A DNA stretch of 64,000 bases from Microbacterium esteraromaticum (lineage in GTDB: Bacteria > Actinomycetota > Actinomycetes > Actinomycetales > Microbacteriaceae): positions 2,170,001 to 2,234,000 of the forward strand of contig NZ_CP118100.1 in the NCBI RefSeq assembly GCF_028747645.1, given 5' to 3'. Below, one piece after another: positions 49,318 through 57,497 of this stretch. The notes beneath the pieces are model-generated. The model did no database searches, had not been told where the DNA came from, and saw only the letters and a list, made by a program, of their open reading frames with translations. A program made the position numbers and the translations under genes. The stretch's first letter is position 1; the number at the start of each line of letters is the position of its first letter.

Positions 49318-50757
49318 TCAGGCGTTGTTGACCTCGTGCATCGCCCGGCTCGCGTCAGTGATGCTCGATGTGAGCGACGGGTATGCCGCGAACACGCGCG
49401 AGACCTGGTCGACGTTCATCCGGCGCTCGACGGCCATCGCCAGCGGGTAGATCAACTCGGACGCCTTCGGCGCCACGATCACGCCGCCGATCACCGTGCC
49501 CGATCCGCGGCGGGCGATGATCTTCACGAAGCCGTCCTTGATGCCCATCATCTTGGCCCGGGGGTTGGCCGCGAGCGGCAGCTTGTACGAGATGCCCTCG
49601 GCCGCACCGTTCTCGATGTCGCGCTCCGAGTAACCGACCGTGGCGATCTCGGGGGCGGTGAAGATGTTTGCGGTGATCTTGCGGTGTTCCAGCGGGATCA
49701 CGATGTCGCCGAGCGCGTGGAACACCGCCGTGCGCCCCTGCATCGAGGCGACGGATGCCAGGGGGAAGAAGTTCGTGCAGTCGCCGACCGCGTAGACGTT
49801 CGGCACCGAGGTGCGTGCCACGCGGTTGACGCTCACGTGCCCGGACGCGTCGAGCTCGATGCCTGCCTCTTCGAGGCCGATGCCCGCGGTGTTGGGGATC
49901 GAACCGACGGCCATCAGGCAGTGGCTGCCCTCGACGGTGCGTCCGTCCGAGAGCGTCACCAGCACGCCGTCCTCGGTGCGCTCGACCTTCTCGGCGCGCG
50001 ACTTCGACAGCACCTGCATACCGCCGCGCTTGAAGACCTTCTCAAGCACATGAGCCGCGTCGACGTCCTCGCCGGGCAGCACCTGGTCACGGCTGGAGAC
50101 CAACGTCACCTTGGCACCGAGGTTCATGTACGCCGAGGCGAACTCGGCGCCGGTCACGCCCGAACCCACCACGATCAGGTGCTCGGGGAGCGCCTTCATG
50201 TCGTACAGCTGGGTCCACGTGAGGATGCGCTCCCCATCGGGCTTGGCCGAGTCCAGTTCGCGTGGCGACGCACCGACCGAGACGACGACCGTGTCGGCCT
50301 CGATCCGATCGAAGTCCGTGCCGCCCGGGCCGGTGGCGACGATGATCGCATTGGGGCCTTCGAGGCGCCCGTGACCCGACAGGATGCGCACGCCTGCGTC
50401 GAGCAGCGTGGCACGCATGTCTTCGGACTGCTGGCCGGCCAGTGCGAGCAGTCTCTTGTTCACGGCGGCGAGGTTGATCGCGATCTCGGGCTTGAGCGGC
50501 TTGCCGTGCGCACCCTTGGCATAGAACTGCACGCCGAGGTCGGTCGCCTCAGAGATCGCGACGGCGGCATCCGCGGTCGCGATGAGGCTCTTGGACGGAA
50601 CCACGTCGGTGAGCACAGCGGATCCGCCGACGCCCACGCGTTCGACGAGTGTCACCTCGGCACCGAGCTGGGCTGCGGCGAGCGCTGCCTCGTAGCCACC
50701 GGGGCCACCGCCGAGCACAGCCACACTCTGACGGTTCGCGAAGGAAGTCTGAGACAT
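49318..50757 (-). CDS. lpdA: NAD(P)H-quinone dehydrogenase, LpdA-like flavoprotein disulfide reductase homologue
   Basis: 479 residues. The FAD-binding AVLGGGPGGYEAALAAAQLG is at the N-terminus, NAD-binding VVGSGVTGAEFASAY in the centre, VPNVYAVGDCTNFFPLASVA before the dimer domain. The CxxxxC redox disulfide of this family is replaced by GGSAVLTDVVPSK, so both cysteines are missing. This fits the mycobacterial LpdA (Rv3303c) type, which reduces quinones instead of disulfides. ATG 50757 is preferred to 50766 by GGAG spacing. Confidence 0.85.
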   Translation of the reverse strand: MSQTSFANRQSVAVLGGGPGGYEAALAAAQLGAEVTLVERVGVGGSAVLTDVVPSKSLIATADAAVAISEATDLGVQFYAKGAHGKPLKPEIAINLAAVNKRLLALAGQQSEDMRATLLDAGVRILSGHGRLEGPNAIIVATGPGGTDFDRIEADTVVVSVGASPRELDSAKPDGERILTWTQLYDMKALPEHLIVVGSGVTGAEFASAYMNLGAKVTLVSSRDQVLPGEDVDAAHVLEKVFKRGGMQVLSKSRAEKVERTEDGVLVTLSDGRTVEGSHCLMAVGSIPNTAGIGLEEAGIELDASGHVSVNRVARTSVPNVYAVGDCTNFFPLASVASMQGRTAVFHALGDIVIPLEHRKITANIFTAPEIATVGYSERDIENGAAEGISYKLPLAANPRAKMMGIKDGFVKIIARRGSGTVIGGVIVAPKASELIYPLAMAVERRMNVDQVSRVFAAYPSLTSSITDASRAMHEVNNA

Positions 50758-50802
50758 GATCTCCATTCTTCCCCAATCCTGGCACCACAGCCGACACCTT
50801 CC

Positions 50803-50814
50803 TAGAGTGGAGTC
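50803..50814 (+). promoter_or_regulatory. Leaderless-type -10 element for pnp
   Basis: TAGAGT lies 6 bases before ATG 50815. GGAG in the gap is only 2 bases from the ATG, too close for standard ribosome binding. Confidence 0.55.
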
Positions 50815-51648
50815 ATGCTTGACACTGCTTCTCACCCCCTCGACGACGCGAACGCCGATCCGTCCGCCATCGCCGCCCAGGCCGCTGCCGACATCGCGCG
50901 TCTGACCGGGGTCGACCATCACGACATCGCCCTGACGCTCGGTTCGGGCTGGGGCAAGGCCGCCGAGATCATCGGTGAGACCATCGCCACGGTTCCCGCC
51001 ACTGAGGTCACCGGCTTCTCGCGCCCCGCTCTGGAGGGCCACGTCGGCACGCTGCGCAGCATCCGCACGCCCGACGGCAAGAACGTGCTCGTCATCGGCG
51101 CCCGCACGCACTACTACGAGGGCCACGGCGTGCGACGCGTCGTGCACAGCGTGCGCACGGCGGCCGCGACGGGCGCGAGGATCATGGTGCTCACGAACGG
51201 TGCCGGCGGCATCCGCGAGAGCTGGAAGCCCGGCCAGCCCGTGCTGATCAGCGATCACATCAACCTCACCGCCGACTCGCCGCTCGAGGGCGCGACGTTC
51301 GTCGACCTGACCGACCTGTACTCGACCCGTCTGCGCGAGGTCGCGCGCGGCGTCGACCCGACACTCGATGAGGGCGTGTACACGCAGCTGCGCGGCCCGC
51401 ACTACGAGACCCCCGCCGAGGTGCGGATGGTCGGGCGCATGGGCGGCGACATCGTCGGCATGTCGACCGCACTCGAGGCGATCGCCGCGCGTGAAGCCGG
51501 TATGGAGGTGCTGGGCTTCTCGCTCATCACGAACCTCGCCGCCGGCATCCAGCAGACCCCGCTGAGCCACGAAGAGGTCATCGAAGCCGGACGCGAGGCC
51601 GAGCCAGTGATCTCGGCTCTGCTGGCCCGAGTGATCGAGGCGCTGTGA
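50815..51648 (+). CDS. deoD: Purine-nucleoside phosphorylase
   Basis: This 277-residue trimeric-type phosphorylase splits inosine and guanosine to base and (deoxy)ribose-1-phosphate. It has LTLGSGWGKAAE (phosphate loop), a GH-G loop (EGHVGTL), RTHYYEGHG, LTNGAGGI and a VGMSTALEAIAAREAGMEV segment with SLITNLAAG. The name follows the mycobacterial locus. The next gene overlaps by 4 bases and should use the sugar phosphate released here. Confidence 0.95.
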   Translation: MLDTASHPLDDANADPSAIAAQAAADIARLTGVDHHDIALTLGSGWGKAAEIIGETIATVPATEVTGFSRPALEGHVGTLRSIRTPDGKNVLVIGARTHYYEGHGVRRVVHSVRTAAATGARIMVLTNGAGGIRESWKPGQPVLISDHINLTADSPLEGATFVDLTDLYSTRLREVARGVDPTLDEGVYTQLRGPHYETPAEVRMVGRMGGDIVGMSTALEAIAAREAGMEVLGFSLITNLAAGIQQTPLSHEEVIEAGREAEPVISALLARVIEAL

Positions 51649-53333
51649 ACGACACGCATGCCGCTGAGCGGCTCGCCCAGGCCCGTGCGTGGCTCCGGCA
51701 GGACCCCGACCCCGAGACCCGCGACGAACTGGCCGGCGTGATCACGCGCGCCGCGGGAGGCGACGCGGCCGCCGCGGCCGACCTCGACGACCGCTTCCGC
51801 ACCCGCCTGGCCTTCGGCACGGCGGGACTGCGTGGTGCGCTCGGAGCGGGCAGCAACCGCATGAACCGGGTGCTGGTGGCGCAGGCCGCCGCCGGCTTCG
51901 CCGACTTCCTGCGCAGCCGTGGGAGTGCGCCCGACGGGCGACCGACGGTCGTGGTCGGCTACGACGGACGCCGCAACTCGCGTCGATTCGCGCAGGACTC
52001 TGCCGAGCTGTTCGCCGGTGCGGGCCTGCGGGCCATCCTGTTGCCGCGTCTGTTGCCGACGCCGGTGCTCGCCTTTGCCGTGCGCCACTTCGACGCCGAT
52101 GCCGGTGTGATGGTCACCGCCAGCCACAACCCGCCCGACGACAACGGCTACAAGGTCTACCTCGGCGGCGCCGACGGCGGGTCGCAGATCGTCGCGCCGG
52201 TGGATGCTGAGATCGCCGACTGCATCCAGCGCGTCGCGGATGCCGGTGACGTGGGCTCCCTGCCGCGCTCCACGGCGTACGAGACCGCGGGTGAGGAGGT
52301 GGTCGATGCGTACATCGCTGCCACCGCCGCGCTGGCGCCCGCTCCGTTCGGCGTGCAGGAGATGCGCTGGGTGTACACCGCGATGCACGGAGTGGGCTGG
52401 GAGACGTTCTCACGCGTGGTCAAGGCGGCAGGCTACCCGGCGCCCCGCGTCGTGGACGAGCAGCGTGACCCGGATGCCGGTTTCCCGACCGTCTCGTTCC
52501 CCAACCCCGAGGAGCCGGGCGCGCTGGACCTGTCGTTCGCACGGGCACGCGCCGCGGACGCGGAGTTCATCTTGGCCAACGACCCCGACGCCGACCGTCT
52601 CGCCGTGGCGATCCCCGACGGCGACGGCGGCTGGCGCCGTCTGACCGGCAATGAGGTCGGCCTGCTGCTGGGCTGGCGCGCCGCGAAGGCCGCGCAGGAG
52701 GCCGGAACGGCCGGTGCCTCGCTGGCGTGCTCGCTGGTGTCCTCCCCCGGCCTCGGCGTGATCGCCGAGCGCTACGAACTCGACTTCCACGAGACCCTGA
52801 CCGGGTTCAAGTGGATCTCGCGTGCCCCGGGCATGGTGTTCGGCTTCGAGGAAGCCCTCGGGTACCTGGTCAACCCCGAAACGGTGCGCGACAAGGACGG
52901 CATCTCGGCCGCGGTCGCGATGCTCGGAATGGCCGCGGATGCCCGCGTGCGGGGTACCACGATCGCCGGGCTGCTGGACGAGCTGGGCGCCGAGGTGGGT
53001 CACTTCGCCAGCGGTCAGGTCTCGATCCGCGTCGATGATGTGGCCGTGATCCCGGCGCTGATGGCATCGCTGCGCGGGCAGCATCCGACGGCATTCGGTG
53101 CGCGCAGCGTCGCCGGCGCCGAAGACCTGGCCGAGGGCGGCGACGGCGTGCCCGCCGGGGATGTGCTGCGGTACCGTCTCGACGACGGGTCGCGAGTCAT
53201 CGTGCGCCCCAGCGGCACCGAGCCCAAGCTCAAGGTTTACGTCGATGCGCGCGGTGCGACAGCGGACGAGGCGACGACGGCGGTCTCGGAGATCGAGTCG
53301 GCCGTGCGGGAGCTGCTCGCGGAGCGGGGATGA
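51645..53333 (+). CDS. pmmB: Phosphomannomutase/phosphopentomutase-type enzyme (PmmB-like)
   Basis: This 562-residue alpha-D-phosphohexomutase family enzyme begins with FGTAGLRGALGAGSNRMN (domain 1) and carries the phospho-Ser in VTASHNPPDDNGYKVY (~residue 165), the metal loop NDPDADRLAV and sugar loop GFEEALGY. The phosphate-binding RPSGTEPKLKVYV is near the end. Its coupling to the nucleoside phosphorylase gene (GTGA overlap) suggests it converts (deoxy)ribose-1-phosphate to the 5-phosphate. In mycobacteria the same pair is deoD-pmmB. Confidence 0.93.
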   Translation: MNDTHAAERLAQARAWLRQDPDPETRDELAGVITRAAGGDAAAAADLDDRFRTRLAFGTAGLRGALGAGSNRMNRVLVAQAAAGFADFLRSRGSAPDGRPTVVVGYDGRRNSRRFAQDSAELFAGAGLRAILLPRLLPTPVLAFAVRHFDADAGVMVTASHNPPDDNGYKVYLGGADGGSQIVAPVDAEIADCIQRVADAGDVGSLPRSTAYETAGEEVVDAYIAATAALAPAPFGVQEMRWVYTAMHGVGWETFSRVVKAAGYPAPRVVDEQRDPDAGFPTVSFPNPEEPGALDLSFARARAADAEFILANDPDADRLAVAIPDGDGGWRRLTGNEVGLLLGWRAAKAAQEAGTAGASLACSLVSSPGLGVIAERYELDFHETLTGFKWISRAPGMVFGFEEALGYLVNPETVRDKDGISAAVAMLGMAADARVRGTTIAGLLDELGAEVGHFASGQVSIRVDDVAVIPALMASLRGQHPTAFGARSVAGAEDLAEGGDGVPAGDVLRYRLDDGSRVIVRPSGTEPKLKVYVDARGATADEATTAVSEIESAVRELLAERG

Positions 53334-53398
53334 GCCCGCTCCGCCGGCGCTGACACCCCGCCGACTGCGCACGCCCCGTCGCGAGACTTGCGAGATCT

Positions 53399-53433
53399 CC
53401 CCGGGTAACCGCTACGATCAGGGTTACCCGGGG
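53399..53433 (+). promoter_or_regulatory. 12-bp inverted repeat with a -10-like hexamer inside, upstream of the monooxygenase operon
   Basis: CCCCGGGTAACC and GGTTACCCGGGG flank an 11-base spacer containing TACGAT. TTGCGA lies 19 bases before that hexamer. A regulator bound to the two arms would cover the promoter, so this looks like an operator; alternatively it is the pmmB terminator. It ends 37 bases before the start codon. Confidence 0.5.
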
Positions 53434-53470
53434 GGATCGTCTGCGATGCACGACGTCGTGCGGGAGTGAA

Positions 53471-54775
53471 ATGAACAGATATGCCGTCATCGGTGCCGGC
53501 CCGTCAGGTCTCGCCGCCGCGCGCGCCCTGCAGCGGCGCGGCATCCACGTCACCGGCTACGAGGCCTCATCCGGGGTCGGCGGGCTGTGGGACATCGACA
53601 ATCCCCGCAGCACGATGTATGAGTCGGCGCACCTGATCTCGTCGCGCACCACCACGGAGTTCACCGAGTTCCCGATGGCCTCGGACGTCGATTACCCGGG
53701 CCACCGGCTGCTGAAGGAGTACTTCGACGCGTACGCCGACCGGTTCAGTCTGCGCGAGCTGTTCCGGTTCAACACCCGGGTCATCAGACTCGAACCGGCC
53801 GGCGGCGCCGGCGACGGATGGACGCTGCTCGCCGAGGACGCCGACCCCCAGCACTACGACGGTGTCATCCTTGCCAACGGCACCCTCGCCGAGCCCAACG
53901 TGCCGACCTTCACCGGGGCGTTCACCGGCGAGATCATGCACACCAGCCGGTACAAGCGCCCCGAGCAGCTCGCAGGACGCCGCGTTCTGGTCATCGGTGC
54001 GGGCAACTCCGGCTGCGACATCGCCGTCGACGCCGTGCACCATGCCGCGTCGGTCGACATGAGCGTGCGACGCGGCTACTACTTCGTGCCGCGGTATCTG
54101 TTCGGCCGTCCCAGCGACACCCTCAACCAGCGCCGCCCGCTTCCCGCACGCATCAAGCAGACCGTCGACACGCGAGTGCTGCGCGCGTTCACCGGCGATC
54201 CGGTGCGCTTCGGATTCCCGAAGCCCGACTACCGCATCTACGAGTCGCACCCGATCGTCAACACGCTCATCCTGAATCACCTCGGGCAGGGCGACCTGCG
54301 CATCCGCGGTGACGTCGAGCGCTTCGACGGTACCCGCGTGCACTTCGGCGCATCGACGCACTTCCCCCAGGGCTCCGCCGCCGAGTACGACCTGATCCTG
54401 CTCGCGACGGGCTACACGCTCGACTATCCCTTCGTCGATCGGGAGCACCTGCACTGGGAGGCAGCCGCGCCGCGCCTGTTCCTCAATGTGTTCCCGCCCT
54501 CGTTCAACGGCCTGTACGTGATGGGCATGATCGAGGCATCGGGCATTGGTTGGCAGGGGCGGTATGAGCAGGCCGAGCTGCTCGCGGCGTATCTCGATGC
54601 CGTCGACACGCGGCCGGACGCTGCGACGGCGTTCCGCGAACGGGTGACCGGCGAACCCTGGCCCGACACCAGCGGCGGCTACCGGTATCTCGGGCTCGAC
54701 CGCATGTCGTACTACGTCAACAAGGACGCCTACCGCTCGGCGGTGCGTGTCGCGGCCCGGACGCTGGAGGACTGA
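53471..54775 (+). CDS. Flavin-containing monooxygenase
   Basis: 434 residues. FAD motif VIGAGPSGLAAARAL at residue 5, the FMO identifying sequence FTGEIMHTSRY (FxGxxxHxxxY) near ~155, and NADPH motif VIGAGNSGCDIAV follow in order. An LATGYTLDYPF segment (ATG motif) lies near ~315. The enzyme oxidises a small nucleophilic or ketone substrate using NADPH and O2. It leads a tightly packed cluster with a BASS-type transporter, a sugar-nucleotide/steroid-type epimerase and a hydrolase, hinting at uptake and breakdown of one compound. The substrate is unknown. Confidence 0.92.
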   Translation: MNRYAVIGAGPSGLAAARALQRRGIHVTGYEASSGVGGLWDIDNPRSTMYESAHLISSRTTTEFTEFPMASDVDYPGHRLLKEYFDAYADRFSLRELFRFNTRVIRLEPAGGAGDGWTLLAEDADPQHYDGVILANGTLAEPNVPTFTGAFTGEIMHTSRYKRPEQLAGRRVLVIGAGNSGCDIAVDAVHHAASVDMSVRRGYYFVPRYLFGRPSDTLNQRRPLPARIKQTVDTRVLRAFTGDPVRFGFPKPDYRIYESHPIVNTLILNHLGQGDLRIRGDVERFDGTRVHFGASTHFPQGSAAEYDLILLATGYTLDYPFVDREHLHWEAAAPRLFLNVFPPSFNGLYVMGMIEASGIGWQGRYEQAELLAAYLDAVDTRPDAATAFRERVTGEPWPDTSGGYRYLGLDRMSYYVNKDAYRSAVRVAARTLED

Positions 54776-55755
54776 TGGACTTCGACGACCTGGTGCTGAA
54801 CTTCACCCCGGGCACCCTGCTGATTCTCAACGTCGTACTCGGCCTGATCATGTTCGGCATCGCCCTCGACACCGCACCGAAGGACTTTCGGGTCGTGGCG
54901 CGGCACCCGAAGCCGTTCGTCATCGCGATCCTGGCACAGCTGCTGGTGTTGCCGGCCGTCACGTTCGGACTCACCCTGATCCTGCCGGTCAGCGCATCGA
55001 TGGCGCTCGGCATGATCGTCGTCGCGTGCTGCCCACCGGGCAATATCTCGCAGGTGCTCACGCACCGCTCGGGTGGAAACGTCGCCCTGTCGGTCTCGAT
55101 GACTGCCGTCGGCAATCTGCTCTACATCATCGCGATGCCGATCAGCATCGCGTTCTGGGGCTCGTTGCACCCCACCGGACGCGATCTGCTGCGCACGGTC
55201 GCGTTGGATCCGTGGCGGATGCTGCTGGAGATCGTGCTGATCATCGGTCTGCCGTTCGCGCTCGGCCTGCTCTTGCGGGCGGCGTTGCCCGGGTTCGCGC
55301 GGCGCGTGCAGCCGTTCGTGCGCTGGTTCAGCCTGATCGCGCTGCTCGGTTTCATCATCGGCGCGCTGGCCGGCAACTGGGCGATCTTCGTCAGCGTCAT
55401 CGGCACGGTGCTGATCGTCGTGGCGGTGCACGACGCCGTGGCCCTGGCGATCGGCTACGGCACCGCCGTCGTCGGCGGTCTCGGCAGTCGCGAACGCAAG
55501 GCCATGACGTTCGAGGTCGGCATCCGCAATGCCGGACTCGGGCTGGGGCTCATCTTCGCGTTCTTCGGCGGACTGGGTGGCATGGCCGTCGTCGCCGGTT
55601 GGTGGGGAATCTGGGACATCATCGCCGGGCTCCTCGTGGCGGGCCTGTGGGCGCGGCACACGCGCCGGCGCACCGGATCGGCGTCGGGTGACGCGAGCCG
55701 TCACGCGGCCGCCCCCGGCGCCGCGTCTGGCCCGAGCAACGAGGATGCCCGATGA
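54775..55755 (+). CDS. Bile acid:sodium symporter family (BASS) transporter
   Basis: This 326-residue membrane protein with about nine or ten helices opens with LNVVLGLIMFGIALDT and has VACCPPGNISQVLTHRSGGN, typical of the family's Na+-binding core. TFEVGIRNAGLGLGLI is the second signature, in the crossover region. BASS proteins move organic acids, including sterol acids and ketoacids, with Na+. ATG overlaps the monooxygenase stop by one base. Confidence 0.93.
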   Translation: MDFDDLVLNFTPGTLLILNVVLGLIMFGIALDTAPKDFRVVARHPKPFVIAILAQLLVLPAVTFGLTLILPVSASMALGMIVVACCPPGNISQVLTHRSGGNVALSVSMTAVGNLLYIIAMPISIAFWGSLHPTGRDLLRTVALDPWRMLLEIVLIIGLPFALGLLLRAALPGFARRVQPFVRWFSLIALLGFIIGALAGNWAIFVSVIGTVLIVVAVHDAVALAIGYGTAVVGGLGSRERKAMTFEVGIRNAGLGLGLIFAFFGGLGGMAVVAGWWGIWDIIAGLLVAGLWARHTRRRTGSASGDASRHAAAPGAASGPSNEDAR

Positions 55756-56699
55756 CGCGCGTTCTGGTCACCGGCGGTGCCGGGTTCCTCGGTTCGCATG
55801 TCACCGCTCTGCTGGCGGCACACCCCGCCGTCGATCTCGTCGTCAGCGGCGACCTGCGCGACTCCTCGGTTCCCGGCGTCGTCTCGGCGCCGTTCGACGT
55901 CACCGACGGTACGTCGCTGGCGCCGGTGCTGGGCCAGCACCGCATCGACACGGTTGTGCACCTGGCGGCGATCGTCAACCCGGGGCGTGACACCGACCTG
56001 GAGTACCGCGTCGACGTCACCGGCACTGAGAACCTGCTCACCGCCTGCGTGGCCACCGGCGTGCGACGCCTCGTCGTCTCCAGCTCGGGGGCCGCATACG
56101 GCTACCATCCCGACAATCCCGACTGGCTGACCGAGGACGATCCGGTGCGCGGCAACGACGAGTTCCCGTACTCGCGGCACAAGCGCCTCGTCGAGGAGCT
56201 GCTGGAGCGGGCGCGTGACGAGCATCCGCACCTTGAGCAGGTCGTCTTCCGCATCGGCACGATCCTCGGCCCGACCGTGCGCAACCAGATCACCGCGCTG
56301 TGGGACGGCCGCCGCCTGCTGCGCGTGGCGGGCTCCGAATCGCCGTTCGTGTTCGTCTGGGTCGACGACGTCGCCGCGGCGATGGTGCGCGCCGCGACCG
56401 ATGGCCCGGCGGGCATCTTCAACGTCGCGGGCGACGGGCGCATGACCGTCCCCGAGATCGCCGCGCGCCTCGGCAAGCGGATGCTCGTGGTGCCGGCCTG
56501 GGCACTGGGTGGCGCCCTGTGGGTCGGCCGCGCACTGCGGCTGACGCCGCACGGCCCGCAGCAGGTGCGCTTCCTGCGGTACCGCCCCGTGCTCGACAAC
56601 ACTCGCCTCAAAGACCAGTTCGGTTACACGCCCCACCGCACCAGCGCCGAGGCGTTCGAGGAGTACCTGCGCACGCATCCGGGCGTCGCGCGCCGGTAG
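55752..56699 (+). CDS. NAD-dependent epimerase/dehydratase (extended SDR)
   Basis: 315 residues. The Rossmann motif TGGAGFLGSHV is at residue 7, VVHLAAIVNPG in the middle, and the catalytic pair is YSRHK (~135). SSSGAAYG gives the active-site Ser. The branch with FVWVDDVAAAMVRAA and GIFNVAGDG resembles sterol or sugar dehydrogenases of the 3-beta-HSD/epimerase group. It overlaps the transporter gene at ATGA and is probably co-translated. The substrate is not identifiable. Confidence 0.9.
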   Translation: MTRVLVTGGAGFLGSHVTALLAAHPAVDLVVSGDLRDSSVPGVVSAPFDVTDGTSLAPVLGQHRIDTVVHLAAIVNPGRDTDLEYRVDVTGTENLLTACVATGVRRLVVSSSGAAYGYHPDNPDWLTEDDPVRGNDEFPYSRHKRLVEELLERARDEHPHLEQVVFRIGTILGPTVRNQITALWDGRRLLRVAGSESPFVFVWVDDVAAAMVRAATDGPAGIFNVAGDGRMTVPEIAARLGKRMLVVPAWALGGALWVGRALRLTPHGPQQVRFLRYRPVLDNTRLKDQFGYTPHRTSAEAFEEYLRTHPGVARR

Positions 56700-56708
56700 C
56701 CTTGCGGA
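56697..56708 (+). promoter_or_regulatory. Possible leaderless -10 element for the hydrolase gene
   Basis: TAGCCT overlaps the epimerase stop codon and lies 6 bases before ATG 56709. It could give the hydrolase its own transcript, or the match may be fortuitous. Confidence 0.4.
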
Positions 56709-57473
56709 ATGGCGAAGACACGCGCGGGTCGAGGCAGACGCGGCGGCCGCTGTCTGCGATGGACGCTGTGGGGCGTGCTCGCGGCCGTGGCGCTGGCGAT
56801 CGCCGGGATGCTGGTGTGGAGTCAGGTCGGTGTGATGTCGGCCGAGCCGGAGCCTCTCGCCCGGGCCGAGGCGAACCCCGGGCTGGTGATCGACGATGCC
56901 CCGCAGGGCGTCGTGCTGACGCCGGCCGCCGGAGGATCGACCCGCGGGTTGGTGTTCATCCCCGGGGCGAAGGTGCAACCCGAGGCGTACATCGCGATCC
57001 TGCAGGATGTGGCGGTCGAGCACGGTGTCTCGGTCGTGATCACCCGCCCCTGGTTGAATCTGGCGTTCTTCGACCCGCGCGGTATGGACGCCTTCACGTC
57101 GGCGGCGCCGAACGTGGACACGTGGATGGTCGGCGGGCACTCGCTCGGCGGAGTGCGCGGCTGCCAGCTCGCCGGTGACGCCGACGCGCTCGTGCTGTTC
57201 GCCTCGTACTGCGCGGCCGACCTGTCGGGTTCCGGGCTGCCGGTGCTGAGCATCTCGGGTAGCGAGGACGGCCTGTCGACGCCGCAGAAGATCGCCGATG
57301 CCCGGGACCTGCTGCCCGCGGATGCCGAGATGGTGCAGATCGACGGCGCAGCGCACGCGTCGTTCGGCGACTACGGGCCACAAGCCGGCGACGGCACGCC
57401 GAGCATCTCGGACGACGACATGCGAACGCAGATCACCGAGCTCGTCAGCGGTCTCGCGGACGAGCTCGGCTGA
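56709..57473 (+). CDS. Membrane-anchored alpha/beta hydrolase
   Basis: 254 residues. A basic N-terminus (MAKTRAGRGRRGGR) leads to one membrane helix (~19-38, LWGVLAAVALAIAGMLV), with the enzyme outside. The hydrolase fold has nucleophile elbow GHSLGG (~145), acid in SGSEDGLST and catalytic His in GAAHASFGDYG. This arrangement fits the alpha/beta hydrolase family of actinobacterial lipoprotein-like esterases. It lies 9 bases after the epimerase gene and ends 24 bases from the convergent add. Confidence 0.88.
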   Translation: MAKTRAGRGRRGGRCLRWTLWGVLAAVALAIAGMLVWSQVGVMSAEPEPLARAEANPGLVIDDAPQGVVLTPAAGGSTRGLVFIPGAKVQPEAYIAILQDVAVEHGVSVVITRPWLNLAFFDPRGMDAFTSAAPNVDTWMVGGHSLGGVRGCQLAGDADALVLFASYCAADLSGSGLPVLSISGSEDGLSTPQKIADARDLLPADAEMVQIDGAAHASFGDYGPQAGDGTPSISDDDMRTQITELVSGLADELG

Positions 57474-57497
57474 TCGCCGATCAGCGGTCGGTACGGC

